DNA of 64,000 nucleotides from assembly GCA_947623745.1 (NCBI GenBank), contig CANQHN010000004.1:62001-126000 (forward strand). The letters run 5' to 3'. The position numbers and the translations under genes are program-made. This document shows, one piece after another, positions 26,502 to 34,310 of the stretch (the first letter of the stretch is position 1; each line of letters begins with the position of its first letter). Under the pieces are notes generated by a model. The model worked only from the letters and a program-made list of their open reading frames with translations, was not told the origin of the DNA and searched no databases. This stretch comes from an uncultured Oscillospiraceae bacterium (GTDB lineage: Bacteria > Bacillota > Clostridia > Oscillospirales > Oscillospiraceae).

Positions 26502-28718
26502 ATGCCTGCGCCGCAGCGGGAACTGCTGCTGTTGGAGGGGACGGTCTCCTCCATTATTTTTCAAAACGAGGAGAACGGCTACACCATCCTCTCCCTGGAC
26601 GTGTCCGGGGAGGAGACCACGGTGGTGGGGGAGATGCCCGGCGTGTCCCCGGGGGAGTACCTCAGCGTCCGGGGCGGCTGGGTGCGCCACGCCGCCTACG
26701 GCACCCAGTTCCGGGCCGAGACGGTGGAGCGCCGCCTGCCCCAGGGGCTGAAGGAGATCTTCCACTACCTGTCCTCCGGGGCGGTGAAGGGGGTGGGCAA
26801 GGCCACCGCCCGGCTGCTCATCGAGGAGTTCGGGGAGGACGCCCTGCACGTCATCGAGGAGGAGCCGGACAAGCTGACCAGGCTCCGGGGCATTACCCCC
26901 AAGCGGGCCCGGCAGATCAGCGACACCTTCCGCTCCCAGATGGGGATGCGGCGCATGGTGGAGTTTTTGACCGAGCACAAGCTGGAGCTGAGTCTGACCA
27001 TGCCGCTGTACCGGGCCTACGGGGACGTAGCCCTGGAGGTCATCAAGGCCAACCCCTACCTGCTGGTGGGGGAGGAGTTCGGCGTGGAGTTCTCCGACGC
27101 CGACCGGCTGGCCCTGGAGCTGGGCCTGGCCGGGGACGACCCCCAGCGGCTGGAGGCGGGCCTGCTCTACGAGCTGACCCACAACAGCGAGAACAACGGC
27201 CACGTCTTTCTCCCCCGGCGCAAGCTGCTGGACGCCACAGCCGCCCTGCTGGATATGCCCGGCGGGGAGCTGGAGGGGCGGCTGGAGGCGCTGGAGCGTC
27301 GCCGGGAGGCGGTGTGCTGCGAGATCGCGGGGGAGCAGGCGGTGTACCTGCCCGCCCTGTACGAGGCCGAGTGCCTGGTGGCCGACCGGATCGGGGCCCT
27401 GAGCCAGTCGGAGCTGCTCCCGCCGGACGATCTGGACGGGCTTTTGAGAAAGATCCAGCGCCGGCAGGGCCTGTCCTACAACCCCCGGCAGCTGGACGCG
27501 GTGGCCCTGGCCGCGCGCCGGCAGGTGATGCTGCTCACCGGCGGGCCGGGCACGGGCAAGACCACCTGCCTGCGGGGGGTGCTCGCCCTGTTCGACGCGC
27601 TGGGGCTGGACACCGCCCTGGCCGCCCCCACCGGGCGGGCCGCCAAGCGGCTGGGGGAGCTGTGCGGGGCGGAGGCCTCCACCATCCACCGGCTGCTGGA
27701 GGCGGGGTACGACCCCCGCTCGGGCCGGCTGGTGTTCGCCAAGGGGCCGGACGACCCCCTGCGGGCCGACGCGGTGATCGTGGACGAGACCTCCATGGTG
27801 GACCTGCCCCTGATGGCCGCCCTGCTGGGGGCCCTGCGGGGGGACTGCCGGCTGGTGCTGGTGGGCGACCCGGACCAGCTGCCCTCGGTGGGGCCGGGGT
27901 GCCTGTTCGCCGACCTGATCCGCAGCGGTACCGTGCCCACAGTGCGCCTGACGGAGATCTTCCGCCAGGCGGCCCAGAGCGCCATCGTCCGCAGCGCCCA
28001 CCTGGTCAACGGCGGACAGCTGCCCGACCTGCGGCGCAATGACGGGGACTTCTTCTTCCTGCGCCGCCGGGACTCCGCCGGGGCAGTGGAGACCATCGTG
28101 GACCTGTGCCGCCGGCGCCTGCCCGAGCGCATGGGCATCCCCACCGACCAGATCCAGGTCCTGTCCCCCACCCGGCGGCGGGGGACGGGCACCAGAAATC
28201 TGAACCAGGCCCTCCAGGCCGCTCTGAACCCGCCGGCGGAGGGCAAGGGGGAGCGGCGGTTTGGCGACTGGGTGTTCCGGGCCGGGGACCGGGTGATGCA
28301 GGTGAAGAACAACTACGACATCCTCTGGCGGGAACGGGACGGCTCCGACTCCGGCATGGGGGTGTTCAACGGCGACATCGGCCGCATCCTGTCCATCGAC
28401 GCCGAGGTGGCCACGGTGGACTTCGACGGCAGGATCGTGGAGTACACCCCGGATATGCTGGGGGAGCTGGAGCCGGCCTATGCCGTCACTGTCCACAAGA
28501 GCCAAGGCAGCGAGTACCAGGCGGTGATCCTGGCCGCCCTGGACGGGGCCCCTATGCTCATGACCCGGGGGGTGCTGTACACCGCCATCACCCGGGCCAG
28601 GGAGCTGTTCATCGGGGTGGGGGCGGAGGAGACGGTGGCCCAGATGGTGGCCAACAACCGCCAGACCCGGCGCTACTCCGGCCTGCGGGCCCGGCTGTGC
28701 GGGGAGTCCGATTCATAA
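26502..28718 (+). CDS. recD2: RecD2-type 5'-3' DNA helicase
   Basis: 738-residue helicase of the RecD2/TraA family, found in bacteria without RecBCD and involved in replication-fork and recombination repair. Order: OB-like N-terminal domain (about 8-75, starting LEGTVSSIIFQNEENGYTIL), helix-hairpin-helix region (about 85-180), helicase domain 1A with Walker A LTGGPGTGKTTC (about residues 345-356), VIVDETSMVD (motif II), LVGDPDQLPSVGPG (motif III), and YAVTVHKSQGSEY and LYTAITRAR at the C-terminus (motifs V/VI). AAAGGAAGGAGGGG precedes the ATG; this SD has a 12-nt perfect complement in the candidate small RNA at 15001-15178. Confidence 0.95.
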   Translation: MPAPQRELLLLEGTVSSIIFQNEENGYTILSLDVSGEETTVVGEMPGVSPGEYLSVRGGWVRHAAYGTQFRAETVERRLPQGLKEIFHYLSSGAVKGVGKATARLLIEEFGEDALHVIEEEPDKLTRLRGITPKRARQISDTFRSQMGMRRMVEFLTEHKLELSLTMPLYRAYGDVALEVIKANPYLLVGEEFGVEFSDADRLALELGLAGDDPQRLEAGLLYELTHNSENNGHVFLPRRKLLDATAALLDMPGGELEGRLEALERRREAVCCEIAGEQAVYLPALYEAECLVADRIGALSQSELLPPDDLDGLLRKIQRRQGLSYNPRQLDAVALAARRQVMLLTGGPGTGKTTCLRGVLALFDALGLDTALAAPTGRAAKRLGELCGAEASTIHRLLEAGYDPRSGRLVFAKGPDDPLRADAVIVDETSMVDLPLMAALLGALRGDCRLVLVGDPDQLPSVGPGCLFADLIRSGTVPTVRLTEIFRQAAQSAIVRSAHLVNGGQLPDLRRNDGDFFFLRRRDSAGAVETIVDLCRRRLPERMGIPTDQIQVLSPTRRRGTGTRNLNQALQAALNPPAEGKGERRFGDWVFRAGDRVMQVKNNYDILWRERDGSDSGMGVFNGDIGRILSIDAEVATVDFDGRIVEYTPDMLGELEPAYAVTVHKSQGSEYQAVILAALDGAPMLMTRGVLYTAITRARELFIGVGAEETVAQMVANNRQTRRYSGLRARLCGESDS

Positions 28719-28757
28719 AAAAGCGGCCCTCCGGCGTTTTGTCGGAGGGCCGCTTGG
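28719..28757. terminator. Bidirectional terminator after recD2
   Basis: AAGCGGCCCTCCG/CGGAGGGCCGCTT. The T-run is weak on the plus strand but T6 on the minus strand, so it also suits a minus-strand transcript from the following interval. Confidence 0.75.
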
Positions 28758-28902
28758 CTGTTTCATTTTCCTTTTTTGTTCGGAGCAGTCCGGCGAGGAA
28801 CACCAGCAGCAAGACGAACAAGAAGAACGCGGCGGTGTCCAGGACGGCGCTCAGCGCCCTCAGCGCATAGGAAGTTGGGGGGATTCGGAACAGTACCGGC
28901 AT
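28726..28902 (-). other. Possible small membrane-protein reading frame
   Basis: The 300-bp interval between recD2 and the HTH gene has a minus-strand frame from ATG at 28902 with coding-like G/C third positions and a hydrophobic stretch AAFFLFVLLLVFLAGLL followed by RTKKENE. However, the frame has no stop before the terminator stem and continues antisense into recD2, and its SD is poor. It may be a decayed gene end or chance. Confidence 0.25.
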
Positions 28903-28971
28903 CAGGAGCCGCTTCCGCCTCAATATAGCAGAAGGGGGGAGGGGTTGTCTATCAAGCGGGAGTTGGAATGC

Positions 28972-29038
28972 GCGCAACCAGCGGTTGACAGATTGGACAG
29001 CGTATTTGGTTGCGCCCCACCGGCGGTTCTGCTACAAT
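28972..29038 (+). promoter_or_regulatory. Promoter and candidate operator of HTH/pentad-repeat gene
   Basis: TTGCGC (29010-29015), 17-bp spacer, TACAAT (29033-29038). A perfect 9-bp inverted repeat GCGCAACCA (28972-28980) / TGGTTGCGC (29007-29015) with a 26-bp gap overlaps the -35 box, suggesting autoregulation by the HTH protein. Confidence 0.6.
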
Positions 29039-29073
29039 TTTCGTGTGGAATCCAAATCACAGGAGGGATCGCG

Positions 29074-29835
29074 ATGGACGGCTTTCAGCACAGGCTGTAC
29101 GACCTGCGGAAAAGAGCGGGCCTGAGCCAGGAGGAGCTGGCAAACCTGCTTGGAGTGACCAGGCAGGCGGTGCAGAAGTGGGAGGCGGGGACCTCCCGGC
29201 CCGATATGGACAACCTGCTGGCCCTGGCCGACCACTTCGGCGTCACCCTGGACTGGCTGGCGGCGGGCCGGGAGGAGCAGAGACAGCCAGTACAAAACGT
29301 GATCGTGGAGAGGCATTATTACAAATGGGATTACGAATTCAAGAGCGAGATCACGGTTTTTGGCCTGCCTCTGGTGCATATCCGCTTCGGCCCGGTCCCC
29401 TGCTGCGCCCGGGGGATCGTGGCCATCGGCAACATGGCCCTGGGGGTGGTGGCCCTGGGGGGAGTTTCCGTGGGGCTGTTCAGCCTGGGCGGGCTGAGCC
29501 TGGGGCTGCTGATTGCCCTGGGAGGCGCGGCCGTCGGAGCGTTCGCGTTGGGCGCGTTCGCCCTGGGACTGCTGGCCTGGGGCGGCATCGCCCTGGGCTG
29601 GCTGGCGGTGGGAGGCATCGCCCGGGGGACCTTCGCCGTGGGCGCCCTGGCCTGGGGCGGCCGGATCGCCATAGGAAGTGTGGCCCGGGGACCGCTGGCG
29701 ATCGGGCGGGAGGCCGCGGGGGCTCTGACCTATCTGACCGGCGGCGTGTCCCAGGGGGCCATCGAGGGGGCCATCCGGGCCGCCGCGCCGGGGCAGCTGG
29801 CGGAACTGCTGTGCCGGCTGGCGGGGATGCTGTGA
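29074..29835 (+). CDS. HTH regulator fused to GxxA-phi pentad-repeat domain
   Basis: 253-residue protein. Residues about 5-62 are a Cro/CI helix-turn-helix (LSQEELANLLGVTRQAVQKW). A linker with YEFKSEITVFGLPLVHIRFG leads into about twenty tandem five-residue units of the form G-x-x-A-hydrophobic (residues about 114-218: GIVAI, GNMAL, GVVAL, GGVSV, GLFSL and so on), hydrophobic but with regular glycine, then a short helical tail. The repeat could form a beta-solenoid or pack in the membrane; its function is unknown. AGGAGGG lies seven nt before the ATG. Monocistronic, with a possible self-operator upstream. Repeats with this linker occur in other Clostridia, usually without known role. Confidence 0.8.
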   Translation: MDGFQHRLYDLRKRAGLSQEELANLLGVTRQAVQKWEAGTSRPDMDNLLALADHFGVTLDWLAAGREEQRQPVQNVIVERHYYKWDYEFKSEITVFGLPLVHIRFGPVPCCARGIVAIGNMALGVVALGGVSVGLFSLGGLSLGLLIALGGAAVGAFALGAFALGLLAWGGIALGWLAVGGIARGTFAVGALAWGGRIAIGSVARGPLAIGREAAGALTYLTGGVSQGAIEGAIRAAAPGQLAELLCRLAGML

Positions 29836-29851
29836 AGGCGGAAAAAGGCTA

Positions 29852-29882
29852 TTGACCTGCCCCCCGGCGGAAGGTGTATAAT
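29852..29882 (+). promoter_or_regulatory. Promoter of secreted protein gene
   Basis: TTGACC (29852-29857), 19-bp spacer, extended TGTATAAT (-10 at 29877-29882). Confidence 0.55.
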
Positions 29883-29953
29883 CAAATCAAACCGGGCGGC
29901 CCTCCGGGGCGCCCGCCCCGAGCCCGTAGAGAGTAGGGAGGAGTGGATGTCCC

Positions 29954-31267
29954 ATGAAAAAGCTTTCCCGCGCCCTGATCTGCATGGCCGCGCTGGCCCT
30001 GGCGCTGTGCGGCACCGCCGCGGCCGCCGGACCGGGGGCCGGCGATGTCAGCGTCCTGCTCAACGGCCGGCCGCTGACCTTTACCGACGCCGCGCCCAAG
30101 ATCGTCGGCGGCCGCACCTACATCCCCTTCCGGGCGGTGTTCACCGCGCTGGGGTTCGCGGATGAGGACATCACCTACCAGGCGGACACCCGCACGGTCC
30201 GGGCCGCCGGTGAGGACCTGGAGATCTCCATGACCATCGGCGAGAACAGGGTCACTGTGGTGCGTGACGGCAGGACAACAGTACAGGATACCGACGCCCC
30301 CGCCTTTCTCGAGGGCGGCCGCACCTACGTCCCCGCCCGCTTTGCCGCCGAGGCCGCGGGCTGCCGGGTGGGCTGGGACGGCGACACCCGTACGGTGATC
30401 ATCGACGATGTGGAGGCCATCCTGGCCGGCGATACGGAGACCTACGAGGTGCTGAGCAAATATCTGGACTTTGAGCGCCAGTTCCAGGAGCAGAGCTACC
30501 AGATCACAGGCAACTACACGCAGACAGTCGCCGCCGGCGGAGAGGAGATCAGTCAGACGGGGGAGTATGTCATGCACACCGCCGGCACGGCGTTCGACTA
30601 CACCTCTACCGTGCGCTACACCGGTCAGCTGGCCGACGCGCTGCCGGGGGATGTGGACCTGGAGCTGCGGGGGGACTCCGGGACCGGAGAGTTCTATTTC
30701 CGCTCCAACGCCCTGACCGCTCTGCAGGAGGGCGGGGAGCGGGAGGTGTGGTATCAGGTCAGCTTGGAACAGGCCGCCGGCCTGATGCCGCCCGACAGGA
30801 TGCCGGGGCTCCAGAGCGGGAAACCCGTGACCGGAAAGGACTACATGGAGGCGGCGGTCCGCCAGCAGGCCCAGGCCGATATGACCCGGTCGGCGGCCGC
30901 CATCCTGGAGCAGTACAGCGCCATGCTCGGCGACAGCGCCTTTGTCCGGCAGGGGAACAGCTATGTGTCCTCCGCGGATCTCCCGGAGCGCGGCGCGAGG
31001 GTGACCATCACCTTCACCACCTCCAACGGAAAGGTAAACGGCTACGCCGTGACCAACGCCGCCCATGCGGACGGGGCGGAGCGGACCGTGGAGCAATCCA
31101 TGCGCGGGGATGTGCTCCGCCTTCGGATCGCCTCCGCCGAGGATGGCGTGAGCCAGACCATGGAGATGACGGGGACGTATGCCCCGTCGTCCGAGAAACC
31201 CAACAGCAGGCCCGAGGCGGGGGCTGCGGTCATGCCGCTGGGGAGCTGGACCGGGCTGGGAGCATGA
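29954..31267 (+). CDS. Secreted protein with copper-amine-oxidase N-terminal domain
   Basis: 437-residue exported protein. A signal peptide (about 1-25: KK, then LICMAALALALCGTAAAA) precedes a copper amine oxidase N-terminal-like domain (about 33-160), recognisable by VLLNGRPLTF, GGRTYIPFRAVFTALG and the second half GGRTYVPARFAAEAAGC...TRTVIID. This domain is a wall- or stalk-associated module in Firmicutes, not an oxidase. The rest (about 165-437) is a beta-rich region resembling lipoprotein-like LolA/DUF domains (long strands with YTSTVRYTGQ, GEFYFRSNAL) without known motif. AGTAGGGAGGAG precedes the ATG region. Single-gene unit with strong terminator. Confidence 0.82.
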   Translation: MKKLSRALICMAALALALCGTAAAAGPGAGDVSVLLNGRPLTFTDAAPKIVGGRTYIPFRAVFTALGFADEDITYQADTRTVRAAGEDLEISMTIGENRVTVVRDGRTTVQDTDAPAFLEGGRTYVPARFAAEAAGCRVGWDGDTRTVIIDDVEAILAGDTETYEVLSKYLDFERQFQEQSYQITGNYTQTVAAGGEEISQTGEYVMHTAGTAFDYTSTVRYTGQLADALPGDVDLELRGDSGTGEFYFRSNALTALQEGGEREVWYQVSLEQAAGLMPPDRMPGLQSGKPVTGKDYMEAAVRQQAQADMTRSAAAILEQYSAMLGDSAFVRQGNSYVSSADLPERGARVTITFTTSNGKVNGYAVTNAAHADGAERTVEQSMRGDVLRLRIASAEDGVSQTMEMTGTYAPSSEKPNSRPEAGAAVMPLGSWTGLGA

Positions 31268-31276
31268 CAGAGGACA

Positions 31277-31324
31277 AAGAAAATGCCGTTTGGGACCATT
31301 TAAGGTCCCAAACGGCATTTTCTT
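31277..31324. terminator. Long perfect bidirectional terminator
   Basis: 21-bp stem AAGAAAATGCCGTTTGGGACC with exact complement and ATTTA loop; serves the secreted-protein gene and the convergent coiled-coil gene. Confidence 0.9.
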
Positions 31325-31348
31325 GATGATCGGTTTAGAGAGACGGAC

Positions 31349-32074
31349 TCACTCCTCGGGGAGAGGCATGGGGGCGGGGATGGCATTCCCGGCGTGCCTC
31401 TGGCCCACCTGCGCCAGAGCCTCGTCCTGCTCCTGCAGAAGGGGGGACACCTGCGCCAGAACGGCCTGGGCCTTCTGCAGCTCCTCCGCGGCGTGGGTGA
31501 CGGCGGCGTCCACCTGGACGCGCAGGTCGTTGTACTGCTGCCGCATCTGGGAGGTCCACAGGTTCGCCTCCAGGCGAATCTGCCTGGCCTGCTCCTCGGC
31601 CTCGTTCAGGGCCATCTGGGCCCGGCGGTGGGCGGCCAGCTCCAGACCGGCGGTCCGCTCCTTCACCATGGCGTAGGCCTCTGCGTCGGCGCGGAAGGCG
31701 TCCGCCTGGCTCTGGAGGGTGCGGCACTGGGCCTGGGCCTGCTCCAGCTGGGCCTTGACCTGGCTCAGCTGCTCCTGATACTGTGCCTGGGTCTGTTCCA
31801 GCTGGGCCCGGACCCCCCGGCTCTCCCCCCGGACACGCTCCAGGTCGGCCTGGAGGGCCTTGATATTGTTCTGGAGCTGCTGACACTGGGCCTCCATCTG
31901 CCCCTCCTGGAGCCGGGTCTCCTGCAGGAGGGAGTAGTCCTTCTTGACCTGGTCCAGCTCCTGCTGGAGCTGCTGGGTCTGCCGGGTATGTTCCTGGGCC
32001 TGGAGCTGCAGGAAGTCCAGCACGTCCTGCTTATTAAAGCCGCCGAAGGAAGCGATCCGGAAAGAATATTCCAT
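31349..32074 (-). CDS. DivIVA-like coiled-coil protein
   Basis: 241-residue protein, almost entirely coiled coil (about 25-215, with long Q/E/L heptads such as QLEQTQAQYQEQLSQVKAQL). The N-terminus FRIASFGGFNKQDVLDFLQ matches the DivIVA/GpsB lipid-binding N-domain pattern (F...GY...VD.FL). DivIVA family proteins sit at curved membrane and organise division or polar growth; that role here is inference. GAGGTG lies seven nt before the ATG. It is convergent with the secreted-protein gene and followed upstream by an XRE gene in the same direction, about 100 nt away. Confidence 0.75.
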   Translation of the reverse strand: MEYSFRIASFGGFNKQDVLDFLQLQAQEHTRQTQQLQQELDQVKKDYSLLQETRLQEGQMEAQCQQLQNNIKALQADLERVRGESRGVRAQLEQTQAQYQEQLSQVKAQLEQAQAQCRTLQSQADAFRADAEAYAMVKERTAGLELAAHRRAQMALNEAEEQARQIRLEANLWTSQMRQQYNDLRVQVDAAVTHAAEELQKAQAVLAQVSPLLQEQDEALAQVGQRHAGNAIPAPMPLPEE

Positions 32075-32174
32075 AAGACACCTCGTCTCTGGCCCGGCGG
32101 GCCGATTTTTATCGAATCAAGTTGTATTTTAGCATATTGAGCGGGAAAAAACAACTGCGTCCGGAATTTTTTCC

Positions 32175-32636
32175 TCACTTCATCCGGGACAGCTCCTTCC
32201 GGATGGACTGGATCAGCAGGTTCTGTCCCTCGGGGGAGCGCAGCACGTCCAGCACGGCGGCGCGCACCGCGTCCTGGAAGGCCCGGCTGCCGGCGAAGGT
32301 GTCGAAGATGGCCCCGCCGCCGGAGGGCCCGCTCTGGACCTGGCGCGGGGGCTGGGTGTACTTCTTGGGGGCGGGGGCGGCCGGCGTGTCGTCTGTGAAG
32401 TCGCCGTCCAGCCAGGCGTCCTGGCGGGTGGGGTCGCTGGACTCCCCCCGCAGGTAGAACACCGACACGCCGAAGAAGGCGGCCAGCTGCTCCTGCTGCT
32501 CCCGGGTGGGGGTCTGGCGGCCGGTCTCGAACTTCTCCACCGCGGTCCTGGGCAGGGAGAGGGCGGCGGCCAGGGCGGGGCGGCTCAGATTGCGCTGGGT
32601 GCGCAGTTCCTCGATGCGCTGGGACAGTGTGACCAT
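32175..32636 (-). CDS. XRE-family regulator with C-terminal extension
   Basis: 153-residue protein with an N-terminal Cro/CI HTH (about 4-62: LSQRIEELRTQRNLSRPALAAAL ... VEKFETGRQTPTREQQEQLAAFF) and a proline-rich linker followed by a helical tail of about 55 residues (DAVRAAVLDVLRSPEG...). Similar regulators occur singly across Clostridia; no target is evident. The ATG at 32636 is chosen because GGAGG lies eight nt upstream; a TTG fifteen nt earlier overlaps that SD. The coiled-coil gene follows in the same direction. Confidence 0.82.
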   Translation of the reverse strand: MVTLSQRIEELRTQRNLSRPALAAALSLPRTAVEKFETGRQTPTREQQEQLAAFFGVSVFYLRGESSDPTRQDAWLDGDFTDDTPAAPAPKKYTQPPRQVQSGPSGGGAIFDTFAGSRAFQDAVRAAVLDVLRSPEGQNLLIQSIRKELSRMK

Positions 32637-32754
32637 AACGGATACCTCCAATAGAGCGGATCAAATTTTCAAATGAGTACAGACTATTATAGTCCATCCC
32701 GGACGGAGCCGCAAGTGCGGGAGAGAAGGTTACAAAAGTTTCAACAAATATTAA

Positions 32755-32783
32755 TTGAATTGACACGGGTTTTGTGGTACAGT
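32755..32783 (+). promoter_or_regulatory. Promoter of SGNH hydrolase operon
   Basis: TTGAAT (32755-32760), 17-bp spacer, TACAGT (32778-32783). Confidence 0.6.
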
Positions 32784-32821
32784 TCTTCTCGGAAGTTTTT
32801 TTGGAACAGGAGACGAACCGT

Positions 32822-33760
32822 ATGAGATACAGGACCGCACTTTTGACCGCCGCGCTGGCCGCGGCGCTGCTGTTGGCCGGCTGCGGGCAGGACAAGGCCC
32901 CCGCGGCCAGCTCTGAACCGCCCGCCCCGGCGGCCTCCGCGTCCGCCCCAGCGTCCAGCACTCCCGCCGTGCCGGACACCTCCGCGCCGGCCCCTGACGC
33001 CTCCACGCCGGCCACGCTGGTCCCCGACGGGTCCGGCTCCGGGAGCTCCGAGCCCATCCTGGTCCCCGGCGGCATCGACGGCCTGCCCACCGACCCGGAG
33101 ACCCTCAAGGCCGCCTGCGCCAACGCTGACTGGAGCTGGTTCGACGACGCGGTGTTCATCGGTGACTCGGTGTCCCTGAAGCTGAGCTACTACGTCACCG
33201 CCCAGCGCAAGAACGACCCCAGCTTCTTCGGGAAGGCCCAGTTTCTCACCTCGGGCAGCCTGGGCAGCGGCAACGCTCTGTGGGAGGTCAGCGACGAGTC
33301 GGTCCACCCCACCTACCAGGGGGAGAAGATGCTGCTGGAGGAGTCCATCCCCCTCACCGGGGCCAAGAAGATCTACATGATGCTGGGGATGAACGACATC
33401 GCCCTGTACGGCCTGGAGGGTTCCCTTGAAAACTACGGCGCTCTCATCGGCCGCATCCAGCAGGCCGTGCCCGACGCCCAGTTCTACATCCAGTCCGCCA
33501 CCCCCATCTGCCAGGGGGCGGAGAAGGGCGCTCTGAACAACGAGAACATGGAGGAGTACGACCAGGCCCTGCGGGAGTTCTGCGACACCTGGCAGTTCCA
33601 CTTTGTGGATGTGGCCTCGGTGATGCGGGACGCGGACGGATATCTGCCCCGGGAGTACTGCAGCGACCCCGACGGCATGGGCATCCACATGACCGACCTG
33701 GCCTGCCAGCTGTGGCTGGGCTACCTGGCCCTGGACGCCCAGGCCATCCAGAACCAGTGA
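32822..33760 (+). CDS. SGNH/GDSL-family lipoprotein hydrolase
   Basis: 312-residue lipoprotein. Signal peptide with lipobox LLLAGC (Cys about 20), a proline/alanine/serine spacer of about 60 residues, then an SGNH hydrolase domain: FIGDSVSLK (block I serine), MLGMNDIALYG (block III Gly/Asn) and DPDGMGIHMTD (Asp/His pair). Such enzymes act as esterases or acetyl-transferring hydrolases on glycans outside the membrane; the substrate is unknown. AACAGGAG precedes the ATG. It pairs with a DUF4358 lipoprotein 16 nt downstream, a neighbourhood common in Clostridia. Confidence 0.88.
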   Translation: MRYRTALLTAALAAALLLAGCGQDKAPAASSEPPAPAASASAPASSTPAVPDTSAPAPDASTPATLVPDGSGSGSSEPILVPGGIDGLPTDPETLKAACANADWSWFDDAVFIGDSVSLKLSYYVTAQRKNDPSFFGKAQFLTSGSLGSGNALWEVSDESVHPTYQGEKMLLEESIPLTGAKKIYMMLGMNDIALYGLEGSLENYGALIGRIQQAVPDAQFYIQSATPICQGAEKGALNNENMEEYDQALREFCDTWQFHFVDVASVMRDADGYLPREYCSDPDGMGIHMTDLACQLWLGYLALDAQAIQNQ

Positions 33761-33776
33761 TAGGGGGAGAAACGGA

Positions 33777-34268
33777 ATGAAGCGACTTGTTTCCCTGGCC
33801 CTGGCCGCCGCGATGGCCCTGACCCTGACCGCCTGCGGCGGCGGGGAGCAGAGCGCGGGCAGCAGCCAGGCTCCTGAGTTCCAGGTGCAGGACGCCATGG
33901 ACGCCATGCTGGAGAAGATCGGCTCCGACGACCTGATGGAGCTGGGAGAGAGCGATATGCTGGACTTCTTCGGCATCCAGGCCGAGGATATGGAGCAGTT
34001 CGCCGCCGTCACCTCCGCCGCGGGCATCACCGCCAAGGAGATCATCCTGGTCAAGGCCGCCGGCGAGGACGCCGCCCAGTCGGTCCAGGAGCAGCTGGAC
34101 AAACGCCTGACCAACCGCATGGCCGAGTTCAAGGACTACCTGCCCGACCAGTACGATATCGTCTCCCAGAGCCAGGTGCGCCGGGACGGGGTGTATGTGG
34201 CCCTGATCATCTCCGACCAGCAGGAGGAGCTGGGGGAGATCTACCAGGGATTCCTGGACGGAAAATAA
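33777..34268 (+). CDS. DUF4358 lipoprotein
   Basis: 163-residue lipoprotein with signal peptide and lipobox TLTAC (Cys about 20). The mature part is a DUF4358 domain: LGESDMLDFFGIQAEDMEQF then strands EIILVKAAGEDAAQSVQEQL and helices ending in YVALIISDQQEEL. Function unknown; members accompany SGNH hydrolases and acyltransferases involved in surface-glycan modification in Firmicutes. TAGGGGGAGAAACGG precedes the ATG. Second gene of the pair, closed by a strong terminator. Confidence 0.85.
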   Translation: MKRLVSLALAAAMALTLTACGGGEQSAGSSQAPEFQVQDAMDAMLEKIGSDDLMELGESDMLDFFGIQAEDMEQFAAVTSAAGITAKEIILVKAAGEDAAQSVQEQLDKRLTNRMAEFKDYLPDQYDIVSQSQVRRDGVYVALIISDQQEELGEIYQGFLDGK

Positions 34269-34272
34269 CAGA

Positions 34273-34310
34273 GAAAAGCCCCGGACCGAGGGTCCGGGGC
34301 TTTTTTATTA
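34273..34310. terminator. Terminator after DUF4358 gene / AMP ligase gene
   Basis: AAAAGCCCCGGACC/GGTCCGGGGCTTTT plus further T's; A-run on the other side makes it bidirectional. The convergent AMP ligase gene ends inside its edge (34308). Confidence 0.9.
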
